This document shows, piece after piece, positions 43,701-54,278 of a DNA stretch of 64,000 bases. Location: contig BRON01000002.1 in the NCBI GenBank assembly GCA_024345305.1, positions 3,038,001-3,102,000 of the forward strand, written 5' to 3'. A model generated the notes under the pieces. It was not told the DNA's origin, did no database searches, and saw only the letters and a list, made by a program, of their open reading frames with translations. Each line of letters opens with the position of its first letter. Within the stretch, counting starts at the first letter, position 1. The translations under genes and the position numbers were made by a program. The stretch comes from Mrakia gelida. Taxonomy: Eukaryota > Basidiomycota > Tremellomycetes > Cystofilobasidiales > Mrakiaceae.

Positions 43701-44020
43701 GATGAAGGGGGATATGAGCTTGGGGAGGAGATGCGAGCGAGGGTGAAGGAGAGAAAGAGGGAGGCGAAGGAGCATTCAAGTTGGAGGGAAGGGAGCGAGA
43801 GGGCGAGCTCGAAATCGAGGAGGGCTGAAAGTGGTGAGCTCGATCGAACGGGAGCGTCATCCTTTGAGATGACTCGAAGGGAGAAGATCTTCGCAGAGGG
43901 AGGTTGAGGGCGGTGGTCGTGGTATGGAACTGGAGGAAGGTTAAATAGGTCCATCAAGATCACGATGCAAAAACGAGAGCGCACTCTTCTCTCCGCTCAC
44001 GTCCTCCCCTCGTCGTTCCT
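43701..44020. other. Spacer between GPI1 3' end and the glycosylase promoter
   Basis: 320 bp, both genes on the minus strand. The right part is GPI1 3' UTR; the left part includes the possible upstream in-frame ATG of the glycosylase at 43775. Confidence 0.55.
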
Positions 44021-46491
44021 TCAGCCAGGACTGTATCTAATCTTGAACCTCTCGATAGGCCGGATCGTCTCTCCAGCAACGAGCTTCTTGATCAACCGGA
44101 TCGGCGAGTAGTGGGCGGAGAGTCGAGAGACGAGGGCGACTGACGGAACGAACGCGAAAGAAGTAGAAACGAGAGTCAGCGACGAGGACGACGCGACCGA
44201 ACGAGGGAACAGAGAGCGCGACTCACGATGCTGGAAGAAGATCTTGGCGAGAGGTATCGGTTGATTCTTGAGGATGAGATGAGGTGGATCCGATGGGGAA
44301 GAGACGCGAAGCTCGATCCCACCTGCGAGCGACGAGGGAGTGAGAAAGCGTCAGTCCGTGCTTCGAGTTCGAGCGTCGAGAAAAGAGAGGACGAGTGTGA
44401 CTGACCGGGTAGTCTAGCGGGGTCCTTGAGCCTCAGCATGACGGCGAAGAGAGGGAAGTGATTGAAGAAGGCAAGGGACATCTCGAGCGCCGAGTGAATG
44501 AAGATGACGGCGAAACGAGACTAGAGACGCACAGAGGGAAGAGTCAGCGAGTCGCGTTCGATTAGAAATGGTAAGAATGACGAGATAAAAGCTCACCGTG
44601 GCAAAGAAGAGGTAGTAGGCGAGGACGGTTGGGAAGAGGAAGGCGAAGAGCGTGAAGAGAACGGTTCCGAGGAGGAGCTGGTCGACGGTGTAGTCGTTGG
44701 AGTCCAAACGATGTCGTAGAACGTTGACTCGTTTACCTGGAGATTGAGCAAATATTCAGTCATACGTTCTCGGACGTCAGAGAGGAGAAGGCGAGAAGAT
44801 CGACGACGCGACTCACCTCGAAAGACGTTGAACAATGTGCCGAGCATCATCTTCATCCACCTGAACGAGACCGTTGCGACCAGGTAGGCGACGTAGAGGT
44901 GAGCGGTGAGGATGGAGAGGAGGTCGGCGAGAAGGGAGAGGCCCATAGTCGTCCCGAGGAATCCAGACAGCCCGACGACGGAGAGGACAAGAGGGAGATG
45001 AGGGAGGAGTGGTTGCAGAACGGCTGCGAGGGACGAGGTGGGAGTCAGATTTGCTTCGAGCCGATTACGAAAAGATTGAGAGCATACCTTGGTCCCAGAA
45101 AGCGATGAGAGCGAGGAAGGCAGACGAGATGAACCTCGAAAGGTCGGTGTTGAGTTTGAGTCCTCCGGGCCAGTCGTCCAACCAGCGAAGGGTTTCCGAG
45201 GGCAGTTCGACGGCGTACCTCTAGAGGAAGGATTATCAAGTTAGTTCCGAGCCTCCCTATGAAAGAACAAAGGGAAGAAGAGACGCACCTTCGCGATTCT
45301 CCCCAACGCGCTCCCAAACATCTCGTTCCGCTCGCAGAGAATGATCCCGAACGCTCGACCGAAGATCACGTCGTTGGCTATCAGCCAGAGAGTAGTGTAG
45401 AAGTTGATGTATCTTGATCTCGAGGACGCGACATCGGTGTCGGATGAGGCCGAGGAGGAGAGGACGAAGAGCTGAGTTGGGAGGAAAGCTGCTTGCTCGG
45501 CTCGAACGTCGATTTGGTTGACTGAGAGAGTGAGCAGCAGGGGAGAAGTGAGACTATGTAGTGAAGTATGACTGGCAGACGTCGGATCAGCGATGACTCA
45601 CTCGTTGCTGAGAGATCCTTGAGCAGAGGACCGCCGAAGGGGAGACGCGTGTGGAGGAGTCGAAGGAGGAAGAGAGGGATCGTTCGAAGACGCTGAATGT
45701 TGGGAGAAAGAGGGTCCGACGGCGAGAGGGGACGAGGTGGTGATGTTGAGCGTGGTGATGAGCGTTTGACGAGGTGAAGCTCGGAGGTGAGACGAAGGTT
45801 GATCGAATGGGCAGAGTTGATCTGGAAGAGAAGAGGAAGCGGTCAGCTTCGTCGAGGTGAAGCTCGCAGACTCACACGCCCAAGCGAACTCACGAGACTA
45901 ATGGCTTCTCTGAATGACCCCTCTGTCCTCTTCGACTTCTCCCTTCCTCGTGAGAAGATAGTTCCAGCTTCCGAAGCTTCCATCGCCTCTCGAAGCGAGC
46001 CAGGAGGAGGGGAGTTGGACGAGGTGTTGGCGGAGACGTCGAGCTCAAGAGGGGAGAGCGCAAGAAAGTGGTGCTTGTGAGGATTTGGGGGATGGTAGAT
46101 GATGGTTTGGAGTTGAGGACTGTACCCAAGGAAGAGTGACCGGTCAGTCCTGGGAGTGACAGGAAGGTGAGACGACAAAGGAGGGAGGGAGGAGGACTCA
46201 CTGAGAAGGTATTCCCCTGGACGAGACCATGAGCTCTAGTAGACCCTCCCCTGATCTCCTACTAGTCCGATTTCCACCCAGAGACTGTTCTGTCACTACC
46301 CTTCCCAAGACTTCGAGCTGAGGACCGTCCTTGGCCGTCCAGGTTCGAGCTAACGCATCGACGAGCTCATCTTCCTTCTCCTGCTCCACGAGTCCGACGA
46401 CGAGGACGATTCCAGCGAGTTTGAAACCGACGAGGATAGTTTTTGAGGGGATGGGTGTGGGCTGAGAAGGGAAGAAGAGGTATTGAGCCAT
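44021..46491 (-). CDS. GPI1: GPI N-acetylglucosaminyltransferase subunit Gpi1 (PIG-Q)
   Basis: Subunit of the ER complex that makes GlcNAc-phosphatidylinositol, the first step of GPI-anchor synthesis. Ten exons in coding order: 46202-46491, 45894-46119, 45602-45821, 45289-45521, 45088-45220, 44817-45023, 44597-44736, 44406-44520, 44227-44322, 44021-44139; 592 residues with consistent phase. Family blocks: RYINFYTTLWLIANDVIFGR, LRWLDDWPGGLKLNTDLSRF, LSLLADLLSILTAHLYVAYL, FRWMKMMLGTLFNVFRGKRV, NVLRHRLDSNDYTVDQLLLG and TVLFTLFAFLFPTVLAYYLF. Several membrane helices are evident in the second half. The N-terminal domain is poorly conserved, as usual for Gpi1. Confidence 0.92.
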
Positions 46492-46659
46492 GCTCTCATA
46501 GCGAGAAGGTCGTGGGTTGAGGTGAAGCAGCAGGGAAGGAGGAAGGTTGAGCTCGACGGGATCGACTTTCCCCGCGGTGCCACCTCACACCTTTCCCTTC
46601 CTTTCGAGCTTCCCTCTCAACTACAACTCGCCCTCGTCTCAAGTCTTTTCGGTCACAGG

Positions 46660-48272
46660 ATGGCAACACTCAGAGCTCACAACAAGAAGTCGTCGGGTGA
46701 GTGATCATCCAGAAGGAAGGCTCGAGGAGAGGGGAGAGCGACCACCTTCGGCAGCTCGCCGACGTCCTTCCTCCCTTCCCTCCCTCGTCGTTTCGATGCT
46801 GATCGTTCGCCTCCTCCTCCCTTTCAGCCGTCAAGAGGATCATGCAGGAGGCCAAGGAGCTCGCCGAAGACCCCTGTACGGACTACACAGCAGGTCCTCT
46901 GGAGGTTCGTCCAGATCTTGCTTCGTTGTTCGCTTCCCTCCCTTTCTGGACCTCGTTCGCTCGACCTCTTCTCGTCCTGACCTCTCTCTCCCTTCCTCCT
47001 TTTCTCACAGGACGATATCTTCGTGAGCTTCAAGCCTCTACCCTCCATCTCGGAGCCTTGGAACTGACCTCGATTCTTACCTTCTACAGGAGTGGGGTGC
47101 AACGATTCGAGGCGCTCCTGGGACTGAGTTCGAAGGAGGTTCGTTCGCTCTTTCCTAGTCCCCAACTATCTGAACTGTCCACTCGCTCCGATTGTAGAGC
47201 TCCGTAGACTGTCTCTTCCATTCCACCTATCGCAGGTCTCTATCGCGTCCGAATCCTGCTGCCAGTGAGCTCACCAACTCTGGACGTCGTTCGTCTCTTC
47301 TTTCCGCTCGCTAACCTTCACCTCACTCCTATCCAGGCCGAGTACCCTTTCAAGGCACCGGATCTCATGATTCTGACTCCTAACGGTCGCTTCGAGACCA
47401 ACAAGAAGGTCAGTTTCTCGTTGCCTTCCTTCCGTTTTCGCTCGACAAACTCGCAGCTGATCGATCCTCGTTGCTTTCCTCTCTCCAGATTTGTATCGAC
47501 GGCCTGACTTCTTTTCACGCTGGATCATGGCAACCAGCTTGGGGTGTCCGAACTGGTTTGTTCAAACTCCTTCCCTCTGGCCGTCTTGGTCGCTCGTTCG
47601 CTGATCTTACCTCCACGTCGACGCGACTTCTCTTTTCAGCGATCGTCGGTCTGATGTCGTTCTGGCAGTCGAAAGGAGAAGCTATGCAGGCCATCGGAGC
47701 TCTGGACTACCCCATCGAGGAGAGGAAGCGTCTCGCCAAACTGTTCGTTCTCGAGTCCATCCCTTTCGTCGCGTTCGTCTTCGCTCGAACTGACCTCCTC
47801 CTCTTCTCTTTCTCGCAGCTCTCGCTCCTGGAAATGCCCCAACTCAGGTCTCACCAATCTCGAAATTCTTCCCGACGTCCCTCCCTCCTCCATCAACGCA
47901 GCAGCTTCCTCCTCCTCGTCGTCGACCTCGCCTCCAACCGACCAGGTCGTCCCTCCTCCCGCTCCCGAACCAGCACCACCCGCGACGCTCGAACCAGTCC
48001 TCCCTCCCACTACCTCCTCCTCAGAACCAGCCTCCCTCCTCGCCAACTCGGACCTCTCCTCCCTCACTCCCCACACATCCCTCACCTCCATCCAACCCGT
48101 CCCTCCTCCAGAAGACGAACCTCAAGAACCCATCGTCGCTGCTCCTCCTCCTCAAGTCCTTACGAGACCCCCGGTACCTATCAGCCAGCCACCAGCCCCG
48201 CTGTGGTTTGACGCTTGTTTCGGAGTGATTCTGCTTGCGGTCGGGATTCTGTTGGCGAGGAGGTTGGTGTGA
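46660..48272 (+). CDS. UBC6: ER tail-anchored ubiquitin-conjugating enzyme (Ubc6 / UBE2J)
   Basis: E2 for ER-associated degradation. Nine exons: 46660-46696, 46828-46904, 47011-47022, 47090-47138, 47236-47264, 47337-47408, 47489-47555, 47640-47742, 47819-48272; 299 residues. Exon 3 is 12 nt and encodes DDIF. UBC core: KRIMQEAKELAEDPCTDYTA, GTEFEGGLYRVRILLPAEYP, FKAPDLMILTPNGRFETNKK, then ICIDGLTSFHAGSWQPAW, whose Cys in ICI is the active site, without the usual HPN motif, as in this subfamily. A Pro/Ser/Glu-rich linker leads to one C-terminal membrane helix (FDACFGVILLAVGILLARR), the tail anchor. Divergent from GPI1, with 168 bp between the ATGs. Confidence 0.95.
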
Positions 48273-48966
48273 GGGATGGGACGACGGACGTCGAGTGCGG
48301 CTCTTCGGTTTAGTCGATGGTATGTAGCTTTTCGCTTAGTTTGCTATGTTGTTTTTCGTAGACCATTTCTTTTGCGTTCTTTTCACTTGCTCTTGACTCG
48401 GAAAGAGCCAAAGCGCTGGACTTGAGAACGAGTGCCGTTCAAAAACGAGCGACGCGCTGGTCGCCCGCTTTCCTTCTCCTTCGTACGCTGTCAGTTGTTT
48501 TGTGATCAGAGAGGGGAACGCTGATCAAATCACGAGTATCTGGTGTGTCGAACTCCAGATTTGAAACGTGAAAAAGCGAGAAACGAAAGGAACCGAAGAG
48601 GGAGACAAAGCGCGCGAGAAACAGAAGTCGATCCGCGTAAGGGGATCCAATTTTGCGAAGGCGAGGGAGTGCTGGGAAGTAGGCTTGAGACTTGATGTAA
48701 GGTATTGTGAGGACTGAGAAGATGAGAGCGGTCAGTTGATGGAAGAGCAAGCCCGGACGTTGTGCGAGAAACGAGAGACTGACGCGTCGAATTGAAGTTT
48801 GAGTCGCTGTTGTTGTATTTGTTTTGCGGTTTTTGTTGATTGCGTTGCTGTTGATCGGGTGAAACTCTATTGATTGCGAGAGGAGTGTAGATTTCTCCAA
48901 GGATGAGGAAGGGAACACGTCAGCGACACGACGAAGTTCTTCAGTCGAAAGGAGGACGCGACTAAC
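48273..48966. other. Convergent intergenic region
   Basis: 694 bp between UBC6 (plus) and a hypothetical gene (minus). Lower GC than its surroundings. An open frame at 48439-48918 (minus) has no motif and no intron logic. No gene claimed. Confidence 0.5.
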
Positions 48967-50201
48967 CTAAACTCCTTCATTGAACTCTCGGATCTCCAAG
49001 ATCATTTTCCATCCGCCACTGCAAGTGACCCCGCCCCCTGAGAGAGCTCCGATAGCATCAAGCTCCCCCTGGAGGCGGTCCACGAAGTCCTCCTTGCACA
49101 CATCCTTCGCAAGTTGAAGGATGACCTTTTGAATCGATCCTCGCTCTTGAGAGGGAATGCGTCGCGGTCCCAGTTCCTCTGCACACCGGGCGCTTCCCGA
49201 AGCTGTGGTGCACGAGGGTGATTCGAAGACGTTCGTGATCACCACAGTCTCGACCCTCCCGTTGAAGCTCAAGCGTTCGAGCGACCGCTTGAGGGAGGAG
49301 AGCTGATTCTTGAGGGTGGAGAAAGGAAGTGGTTCGCGGGAGAGCAGGACTACCTTTCTGGTGTAGAAGTAGGGTAGTATGTGCCTCTCGAGGGGGACGG
49401 ATGGGTCCGAGATGTGGTAAGTGAGGTTCTCGAGTCCGACGGGTACGTTGACGGCGTGGTCATGGAAAGAACTTTTGATCCGTTCGTGGTCCATGAAAGG
49501 GGAAGCCAGGACCTCGACGAACCTGACGATTCCTCGGATCGCGTCGATAGCTGGGTGTGAGCGGAGAAAGGCATAGCATTCGGCCTGAGTAGGGAGATTG
49601 CAGTCGAGTCAGCGAGAAGCGAGGAAAACACGGAAAACACGGTCGCGTCGCTTTCCCCTCTTCTTCCCTCACTGATAGACGCCGACTTACCTCCGTCCAG
49701 AAAACCTTGCTCTCGTAGTTATCGACTGTGAGCGGCACTGCACTCTCGTTCTCGAGACTTTCATCGCTAGTCGAAGCCGCGGCGACGGTGACGCGCCATC
49801 GCGCGACAAACTCGTTGGGTTGGACAGGGTCGTGAGGGATAGGAAAGTTGGTCATGATTGTGGTTTCAGAAGGGGAATATGAAGGTGGAGTTGAAGTTGG
49901 AGACGAAGCTGCAGAGAGACCGAAAGAACCGAGTCAAAGTCAGCAAGTAGGAACAGAAGGGACGTCAAGCTGAAACGCGTTCCCCCCGTCTCGCAATCCT
50001 TCCACCTCGTGTGCCTCCTTCCATTCTGTCTTGTACTCACGAGATGGGATGAGTTGATCCTATGGTACGAGAATCGAAGAAAATAGAGCCAGAAGTCAGC
50101 CATCAAGCTCTCCTCTCTCGAAGGAAGGAAAGAACGCGGGAACCGTCAACAACAAGCTCGAGGGCGAGAGAAAGGAAACTCACGAGAGCTTGAGTGGTAC
50201 T
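48967..50201 (-). CDS. Hypothetical protein, 5' end unresolved
   Basis: Well supported exons: 49691-49855 and 48967-49584 (206 codons), separated by an intron with CTGAC-type signals. The reading frame stays open upstream of the first ATG (49855) and links by clean GTGAGT donors and AG acceptors to exons 49691-49908, 50041-50059 (19 nt) and 50184-50201 (18 nt), giving STTQAL-DQLIPS-PSSPTSTPPSYSPSETTI before the internal Met. The true start is not resolved; an ATG at 50634-50636 is a candidate. The body reads VARWRVTVAAAS, VDNYESKVFWTEAECYAFLR, ILPYFYTRKVVLLSREPLPF, SFNGRVETVVITNVFESP and ends GGWKMILEIREFNEGV. It resembles the C-terminal halves of the fungal F-box-like proteins in general composition, but I do not recognise a family. 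Confidence 0.55.
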
Positions 50202-50916
50202 CTGCGTAGAGCCTTACTGGGTTTGAGAAGTTGAGAGGCGAGGAAAGCGAGTAAGGAAGCAGAGGCGGAAGAAGAGAAGGGTAAAATCGAAGGGTGGCGA
50301 GGAGGATGTGGTTGGAGGGAAGAAGACGAAAAGGGCAGCGTGGGTCGCGCGGAGTTTCGTCGCGAAGGGCGGCTTGAACAGATTTTCCGCGGTCTGGTAA
50401 CCAGGGGGAGGAGGTGAAATGGATACGAGAGAAGTGTGAGCAGGCGATATGAGATGATAAGCTAGCTCGTTTCGGATGGAGAGGAGTGAGACTCGACCGA
50501 CAATTCGCGACGCGTCGAGTCGTCGAGTCGTGCGTCGAATGGCTCTCTCTCCTCTGGTGTCGTTTTCGTCCGCCGCCTTCGAAGGCTTCAGAGTCTGTGC
50601 CGTCGAAGCTGAAAGCTGGCCGCTTGACGAAGGCATAGTTCGAGAAGATGTACAAGAGCTACATACGAGGGAAGAGTAGACGAGAGTCGAGGCGATCAGT
50701 GTCGAAGTTGGGCAAAGAACGAGGACCGTCGAGGCCAAGGGGATTCTGTTACAATTCAAAAACGAGAGGGAGTATAACAGCGTCAGTACTGAACTCGAAA
50801 CGAAGCAACAGGGCGAAGACCGAAGGATAACTCACGCGTCGCAAACAAGATCGCGTCGTCCAGACTTCTCGACACGACGACTTTCCTCCACCGACTGAAC
50901 CGCTCACTCACTCCGC
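50202..50916. other. Uncertain region upstream of the hypothetical gene
   Basis: May contain further 5' exons of the minus-strand hypothetical gene and the 3' end region of the next F-box-like gene. An open minus-strand stretch starts at ATG 50636 (PSSSGQLSASTAQTLKPSK). A CGACGCGTCG lies at 50509-50518. Gene structure not resolved. Confidence 0.4.
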
Positions 50917-52031
50917 CTAATCCTCTACCCCTAACTCCCCAACATACCCATCCATCTCCTCCTCCATCTCCTCCAACCTCCCCTCCCCGACCGCTTCAGC
51001 CTCCCTCTTCTCCTCCTCCTCAACCCTCCTCACCCTCTCCTCCTCCCTCCTCTTCCCCCGCTCCTCAGGCGTACAGAACATCAAGAACACAACATTCGTC
51101 CTTTCCTCGGGCGGGGTGAACCCGTAGGTGATGTTCGAGAGGACGAGTGGGTCGAGCACGAGCGGACGGAGGAGGACGTTGAGGACGAGGGACAGTTGAG
51201 GGGAAGGGAGGAAGAGGAAATTGATGGATTTGGTGTAGAGGCGGAGTTTGGAGAGGTTACGGTAGATGAGGGAGGTGTAGTCTTCCTGTGGATCGGAAGA
51301 GCGATGAGAAAGGACAAGGCTAGGTCAGGAAACGAACGAGCTCGACACTGAATCGAGGAAGGTGAGCTCGACCCTTCCTCCCTTCTCTCCCCCTCAGCTT
51401 CACCCTCCCCAGATCTCTTCCTCCGAACTCACCTCAACCATGATCAGAACTCTCTCATACAGAAGAGCATGGGCTATGCAGCTCATATCCTTTGAGAGTC
51501 GAGCATGAACAGCGAGGTCCTGATCGTTCGCGAAGGAGGAGATCATGGCGAGGAGCTCGTTCGGGAATCTGCATCTGGAACGAGGAGTGTGGACCTTTCG
51601 AGGCTCTGGGATCTTGGCAGCCTCGACGAGCTCCTTCTGAGGTTGTGCTGGAGATGAGAGGGCGAGGTTAGCTTCTCGCAAACATGGTAGAGAGACGGCT
51701 CCGCTGGGGTCAAGCTCATCCTCCTCGTCCTTCCTCCCTTCTCGACTCTTCCCCTTCCCACCTCGTCACCTCCACCCCCCCGCGAAGACCTCCGACTCAC
51801 CAGAGACAGCATCTTTGCTCTTGAACTCGAGCTAGCAACGCTCAAACCATCGCTCGAGTCAGCTCTAGGCCGGCGAGAAGAGAGCAGAAGGGAAACGCTC
51901 GAGCTCACACTTTGAAGGATGGGGAAACGAAACTTGTCTGGAACAGGGAAGCGAGGTTGATCGAACTCCCTTCCAGAGGCTAGTTCGTCTTGGAGGAAGG
52001 TGCTTGGGGAGAGGGGAGGGGAGTAGTCCAT
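50917..52031 (-). CDS. Distant F-box-like protein
   Basis: Exons in coding order 51909-52031, 51801-51831, 51433-51647, 50917-51285; 245 residues, phases consistent. The middle contains RCRFPNELLAMISSFANDQD followed by LAVHARLSKDMSCIAHALLY and ERVLIMVE, an F-box-like pattern (Pro-x-Glu-Leu ... Leu-Tyr-Glu-Arg). The next exon begins EDYTSLIYRNLSKLRLYTKS, a leucine-rich stretch, and the C-terminus is a highly charged coiled-coil candidate (RGKRREEERVRRVEEEEKRE) with an acidic end. Not closely related to the array family. Exon 2 is 31 nt. SCF role inferred. Confidence 0.65.
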
Positions 52032-52654
52032 GGTTAAAGGAGGGTGAGTGGGGGTTAGTGGCGAGCGAGGGAGGGGGGAGAGCTCGGAGGGAGGGAGGAC
52101 AGGAGGGTGGGGTTGGTCGCTAGGGCCGCAGATGATTGGTAGCGAAGAGAAACTGATCCTTCTCAGACTTGCCGAGTTCTTATCTGCCTCTCTGTATGTG
52201 GGTCAGTGAAAGAAGTTTCAACAAACTTGACCCTCGAGGTTTGTCGACGACGACTTCGACGCGTCGACTCCCTCTTCCCCCTCCCAGTTTTCGTCTTGTT
52301 GGTCTTCCTCTCCTTATGCGGCGTCAGCGCAGAATACTACTCTGCGCCGCTGACCTCGCTCCCTGCGAGTCTCTGCGCCCCCGTCAACTCCGCGCATCAG
52401 CCTCAGCGACGACCCGTCCTCGCTCTCCTCGCTCTCTTTCTTCTCGCACAACCATCAGTAGAGAAGAAGCAAAGCAGTGTCCATAAAGCAAAAGCAAAAA
52501 AAAAAGAAGAGCAGCTATCAAAGCCAAGCACAAAACAAAACAAACCGAACAGCAAAAACAAGGAGGCAGCGAGAGAAAAACGCGGTGGTACAAACGAAAC
52601 GAAGTCAAAGCAAAACACGACTCAACCCAACCCAAACCCAAGCCCACTCCCTCC
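52032..52654. other. Spacer with palindrome and A-rich stretch
   Basis: Between two minus-strand genes. Contains CGACGCGTCG at 52257-52266 and an A-rich segment, including a run of A near 52498-52507. The 3' part is presumably the UTR of the Cys-rich protein gene. No exon supported. Confidence 0.5.
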
Positions 52655-53709
52655 CTAAACCAAACTCACCCCAATAACCCCAGCAACAACGACGATTGCA
52701 CCCACCGCTACACCCATCCTTCCACCCACTCCCAACCCCAAACGACGCGAGGCCCCCGAGCTGGACGAGACGGAGGAGGTTCCAGAGGATTGGACGGCGA
52801 GGGTTGTTGTGTTCGAGGAAGAGGTGCTGAGGGTGGTGAGAGGGGTGAGGGAAAGGGGGATAGAAGGAAGGGCTGTTCGGGTGTAGGATTGGCAGGATTG
52901 TTCGATTTCTAGAAGAGAGAAGGGGGGGATCAAAGGGAAGGGGGGGGGGTCAGCGCGTGTTGGCGAGACGAGGCGAGCGATGAGTTTGGAGAAGCTGGGG
53001 GTGAGAGCGAGTGTGTGTCTGTGGGGGTTGGGTTGGGATGGTGTTGGGGAGAAGAGGATAGGCTAAACGTACTCGCCAACGACCCAGCAGCCCTCTTCAT
53101 CGCCTCCCCTTGCTGCTTCACCGGCAAGCTCTGAACCCAACAGCTCGCACAGACGGTGTAGGCGTCCAGCCCTGTTGTCGAGCACATGTCGCAGTCGGTT
53201 TTGTAGTAGGAGGTGCCGCAGGTCTGGAACGCCAACAAAAAACCCAAGGGGGGAAGAGAAAGAGGAAGCGAGAAAGTCAGCGAAACGCGCGACGAACGAA
53301 CGAACAAAGGGAACGGACGAGGTCACTCACCGAGTTCAAAGCCACCACGGGGATACACTGAGCGATACAGTTGGAGGTGATGACGTCTGCTTCTGTGAAA
53401 GGGATGCTGGAGTCGTAGGCTCTTGAGGCGAGGGAGGAGGAGAGTCGGAGGGAGTGGGACCAGCCGCGAGCGAGGTGAAGGGTTTGGGGGGTGGAGGTTG
53501 GGACTGGAAAAGGTGAAAGGGAGAGTGGGTTAGTTGAGTGAGAGAGAGAAGGGGAGAGGAGAGCGAGGGTGGAATGGAGGGAGCAGGAGGGGAGAGTAGG
53601 GAGAGAAGGGCGAAGAGAGGGACGACGCACGAGCTGCTACCTGAGGAGCAGAAAGGAACGAAGGAGCCAGGGAAGCCAGAGCGAGGAGGACGAAGGAAGT
53701 GGGGAACAT
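52655..53709 (-). CDS. Secreted Cys-rich surface protein with C-terminal hydrophobic tail
   Basis: Exons in coding order 53631-53709, 53331-53503, 53073-53223, 52655-52908; 218 residues. Signal peptide FPTSFVLLALASLAPSFLSA. Cys-rich middle: ITSNCIAQCIPVVALNS, then TCGTSYYKTDCDMCSTTGLD and YTVCASCWVQ, then QSCQSYT. A Ser/Thr-rich linker follows and a hydrophobic C-terminus (MGVAVGAIVVVAGVIGVSLV), consistent with a GPI-anchored or single-pass cell-surface protein. The Cys pattern is common in basidiomycete GPI proteins of unknown function. Two donors are of the GTNCGT type (GTGCGT at 53630, GTACGT at 53072). Confidence 0.75.
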
Positions 53710-54278
53710 GGTTGAGCTGGAGTTGAGAGTGGTGGGTTAAGGAGTGTGAAGGGAGGTGAAGTGGTACGTCTATCAAAGATCGTGGGAGAAGGAAGAGTTG
53801 AGCTGAAGTTGAGGTTGGTTTGGGGAGTTGATGATGGTGGTTGAGAGGAAGAAAGCGGAAGATATTCTGGTCCCCTTTATGTACAAAGGGGGTCATCCCA
53901 GGAGGCAGAGGACCGGGATCGAAGTTTCAAAGACCAGAGGGGGGGAAGCGAGAGGGAGGACAAGGGCGAGAGTCCATCAAAGGGAGAACAAAGGGAAGTT
54001 CGAGAGGAGCAGAGGAGAGAGCCTTGTTTTCGGTTGGGATCGGTTCCTGCGATATCACCAGACCCGAGAGAGATGAGTTCATGCAAAGGCCTGGGCTCTG
54101 TGTGTATAAAAGAGGGAGAAGTCAGTGCGTGACGGTTTGAGGAGAGGGAAGGAAGGAAGAGGTGAGCTCGACGTCGTTCCTTTCGAGCTCCAATCCGAAG
54201 TCGCGAGCTCGTCGTCGTTTTTCTTTCTTTTCGACCTCGCTCAGCTCCTCCAACTTCCACGACGTCCTCGTTTGCGAG
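53710..54278. promoter_or_regulatory. Divergent promoter region, Cys-rich protein gene / NDC1
   Basis: 569 bp. TATAAAA at 54105-54111 (plus strand) lies about 170 nt before the NDC1 ATG. The minus side toward the Cys-rich gene is purine-rich on the plus strand. A fragment with high Arg content in all frames (53830-54060) is probably non-coding. Confidence 0.5.

Noticed and set aside
48439..48918. 159-codon minus-strand frame between UBC6 and the hypothetical gene
   Set aside because: No motif, no intron signals, composition unlike neighbouring coding exons.
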